IMG/VR virus record: IMGVR_UViG_3300006790_000121 | Location: 1 to 22,910 of that record | DNA from: a virus | DNA length: 22,910 bases | Direction: 5' to 3' (one strand) | Shown: positions 21,429-22,910 of the stretch, piece by piece | Position numbering within the stretch: the stretch's first letter is position 1 | Layout: every line of letters starts with the position of its first letter | Notes under the pieces: model-generated | Told to the model about the DNA's origin: nothing | Seen by the model: only the letters and a program-made list of their open reading frames with translations | Database searches by the model: none | Made by a program: the position numbers and the translations under genes

Positions 21429-21486
21429 GAGCAGAGCGCTCAGGCATACCCAACGCGCAGTGCGGTGGGCATGGTGAATGCTCTGG
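21429..21486. repeat. Leader repeat, copy B
   Basis: Related to copy A at 20510-20564 (GAGC, ATACCCA/TGGGCAT arms, the shared TGGGCATGGTGAA string and GCTC). It lies upstream of the first gene of the module. Confidence 0.6.
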
Positions 21487-21499
21487 TGTTACTCGTCAC
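21440..21499 (-). CDS. Possible 19-residue leader peptide
   Basis: GTG 21499 lies 5 bases after TAGGGAG, the site used by the module genes. The frame runs through repeat copy B, includes an internal ATG that corresponds to the leader start in copy A, and ends at TGA 21440, 42 bases before the next ATG. Product starts MTSNTRAFTM. Evidence is limited to start context and similarity of the setting to copy A. Confidence 0.3.
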   Translation of the reverse strand: MTSNTRAFTMPTALRVGYA

Positions 21500-21869
21500 G
21501 GCCACTCCCTACCTGCCTCCGCTGTACCCGTTTTATTGCTTCCTGCAATCCAGCATGGTTATGCACTGCCCTTCGCGAGGGAGAGGGGGTCTCGGTGCGC
21601 TAGTGGATTAGTCAACACGGTGGTGGTGGGGGAATAGCCGCCATACCAATGCGGGGATAGTGGTATGCCTATCTGTCACCGTTCTCGCCGTCGCCTATCC
21701 CTATGGGGGTCTCTGGATCTGTTTGGGTCATCGAATGCGGTGCCGCTCGTTTGCTCAGAACAGGATGGCTTGAATCACCCCGATGCTGGCCGCTCAGGTT
21801 GGGAAGGGTTGAGGCCCTGCGGGATTGGGTGCCGGCTCCCCGTCGCCGGTACTACAAACTACAAAGCGA

Positions 21870-21897
21870 ATTATGCCGACCCTGAGCATAGTGTCAA
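21870..21897 (-). promoter_or_regulatory. Sigma70-like leftward promoter for the vWA module
   Basis: Read leftward, TTGACA (21897-21892), 16 bases, CATAAT (21875-21870). The -35 is perfect and the -10 matches five of six. Same spacing as the recombination-operon promoter. Confidence 0.7.
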
Positions 21898-21917
21898 CAT
21901 GTCTGAGATAAATAATT

Positions 21918-21969
21918 GTCACAATGTCACATCCCCCAGAAACAGGTCAGATAGGTCAGGTTCGGTCAG
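21918..21969. repeat. Short direct repeats GTCACA and GGTCAG
   Basis: GTCACA occurs at 21918 and 21926. GGTCAG occurs at 21945, 21954 and 21964, i.e. 9-10 bases apart, about one helical turn, just upstream of the leftward promoter. The layout is that of an activator or iteron-type binding site. Confidence 0.5.
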
Positions 21970-22211
21970 GGAAGTCTTGGTGCCTTCTATAGCAAAAAAA
22001 AATTAGGTGTCTGGGGGTGGGTTCGTGGGGTGCTGGCGCCTTGCTGTTAACAAATCACAGAAAAGACTTGACACGCTCAGGAGGCTCTCAGAGGCCCTGT
22101 GAGCGATTTTAGGCTCAGGTAATGCCAGCGTATGGGGTAGGTGCTTAAAATGCCGTGACGGGCCATTTAGGGGCCTGTATGTATGTACAGCAATTTTTGG
22201 TAAAAACGACT

Positions 22212-22240
22212 TTGTCAAGACTTTTTATTTCTTTGTATAT
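22212..22240 (+). promoter_or_regulatory. Possible rightward promoter upstream of the terminase gene
   Basis: TTGTCA (22212-22217), 17 bases, GTATAT (22235-22240) in an AT-rich stretch 131 bases before the terminase start. The -10 is a poor match, so this is tentative. Confidence 0.35.
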
Positions 22241-22371
22241 CAATGACTTATGAGACTTGTATTCGCAATCATATTCTAGACATATAGTCAACACCTTTAT
22301 CGAGATTATTTTCATTCGGTTTGACCTTCCGGTATGATCGCTCCGTTGCTACTGACAAGTGAGAGGCAGAG

Positions 22372-22857
22372 ATGGGCAAGACAAGGGACGGGCTGACAGC
22401 CAAGCAAATGCACTTTGCGCGGTGCGTGGCATCAGGCATGCCGCAGGCTGAGGCGTATCGGGAAGCGTATGACGTGACAGCGGAGGGCAAGACTGCAACG
22501 CATCGTGAGGCGGCGAGCCGATTGATGGCGAGGGCTGACATCAAGGCAAGGGTGGATGCGCTGATAGCGCAGAGGGAGCGGTCGATACTAGCCTCCTCGC
22601 TCTCAGACCGTGAGAGAGTCCTGAGCAAGCTACGCCACTGGGTGGACCATGCAGAGGCCGGGGACAGCAACCGCATCCGCAGTGCTGAGCTATTGGGCAA
22701 GTCAGTGGGCCTGTTCAGGGATGTTGTAGAGACCAGCGAGAGCAAGACCAGCGACGAGTTGCTCGCTGAGCTGGAGACCATGCTGGAGTCGGTCGCAGAT
22801 GATGCCGAAACGCCAGACGAATCCGAGCAAATGCCAGAACAAACTATCATGCACTAG
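22372..22857 (+). CDS. terS: Terminase small subunit
   Basis: 161 residues. LTAKQMHFARCVASGMPQAEAYREAYD (8-34) followed by the helix THREAASRLMARADIKARVDAL is the classic N-terminal helix-turn-helix region of Terminase_2-type small subunits, which recognise the packaging site and regulate the large subunit. A central helical part (about 75-115) supports oligomerisation, and the tail is acidic (VADDAETPDESEQ). ATG 22372 follows GAGAGG with 5-base spacing. The large subunit would be expected downstream, beyond the window; after the stop only a C-rich tract and 53 bases remain. Confidence 0.9.
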   Translation: MGKTRDGLTAKQMHFARCVASGMPQAEAYREAYDVTAEGKTATHREAASRLMARADIKARVDALIAQRERSILASSLSDRERVLSKLRHWVDHAEAGDSNRIRSAELLGKSVGLFRDVVETSESKTSDELLAELETMLESVADDAETPDESEQMPEQTIMH

Positions 22858-22910
22858 CCGACCCCCACCCCCCCCTGACAGAGCGCGGGTACCTGCATCG
22901 TATATACATA

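Larger units (their letters stand above)
21500..22371. other. About 870 bases without a convincing gene; control region
   Basis: Separates the leftward vWA module from the rightward terminase gene. No ORF here has both protein-like composition and a start site. Visible elements are small inverted repeats (CATACCA/TGGTATG at 21642-21667; CCCT-TCGCG-AGGG near 21569), a leftward promoter (21870-21897), GTCACA and GGTCAG direct repeats, an A9 run (21994-22002), and an AT-rich stretch (22190-22320) before the terminase. The part between the promoter and the first gene would be a leader of roughly 360-460 bases. It could include a replication or packaging signal; nothing proves this. Confidence 0.6.

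Noticed and set aside
21665-22006. 113-codon rightward ORF in the control region
   Set aside because: Irregular composition, no family pattern, weak start site, and it runs across the leftward promoter and repeats.
22269-22850. Long leftward ORF antisense to the terminase gene
   Set aside because: Ser/Leu/Ala-rich product typical of an antisense shadow; the forward frame has the terminase motifs and a ribosome-binding site.
1-22910. Integrase, attachment sites, tRNA genes, CRISPR array or insertion sequence
   Set aside because: No recombinase catalytic domain, tRNA-like cloverleaf, regular spacer-repeat pattern or transposase was seen on either strand.

Overview
The window reads as part of the genome of a tailed double-stranded DNA phage (Caudoviricetes) of a bacterial host. 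The support is a small terminase subunit, a giant polyvalent virion-type protein, a Twinkle/T7 gp4-type primase-helicase, an ERF annealing protein with a PD-(D/E)XK exonuclease, RusA, and many tightly overlapping small genes. No integrase, tRNA, CRISPR array, rRNA or IS element is visible. No DNA polymerase or capsid gene lies inside the window. The large injected-type protein hints at a podovirus-like lifestyle, but that is inference, and the host cannot be named.

Layout. (1) 1-6724, rightward: the C-terminal ~1764 residues of a giant polyvalent protein (zincin HELTH at the very edge, ParB-like DGRHR, LPD38-like C-terminal region), a helix-turn-helix/metallophosphoesterase protein and a small acidic protein. 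(2) 10981-6714, leftward: a recombination operon of about twelve genes, among them a DUF7303-like protein, RecB/Cas4-type exonuclease, ERF protein, small SSB-like protein, HNH nuclease, Cys-rich protein, NinB-like protein, a second PD-(D/E)XK protein and a hidden 55-residue zinc-ribbon membrane protein. It starts at a perfect consensus sigma70 promoter (11040-11013). (3) 11034-14545, rightward: RusA, a small protein, a stem-loop, a repeat-rich regulatory gap, the primase-helicase and four small genes. (4) 16866-14637, leftward: eight or nine small genes, including DUF3310 (T7 gp1.7-like), zinc-binding proteins, a Myb/SANT-like protein with a membrane anchor and a resolvase-type HTH protein. 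(5) 21397-16919, leftward: a distinctive module with a vWA/metallopeptidase protein, a MoxR-type AAA+ ATPase, a DUF3150-like coiled-coil protein and three small genes. (6) 21500-22371: about 870 bases without a convincing gene, holding a leftward consensus-like promoter, direct repeats and a possible rightward promoter. (7) 22372-22857, rightward: small terminase subunit.

How the parts work together. Regions 2 and 3 form a divergent replication/recombination block, with exonuclease, annealing protein, SSB-like protein, junction resolvase and primase-helicase. Region 5 looks like an independent cassette. Three of its genes share a ribosome-binding site in the loop of a small hairpin (TTCAC-TAGGGA-GTGAA), two of its transcription units carry a duplicated leader element with a tiny upstream ORF, and a terminator closes it. 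A nearly identical terminator follows the next gene. The vWA-MoxR cassette with its own translational signals is the best candidate here for an under-described system.
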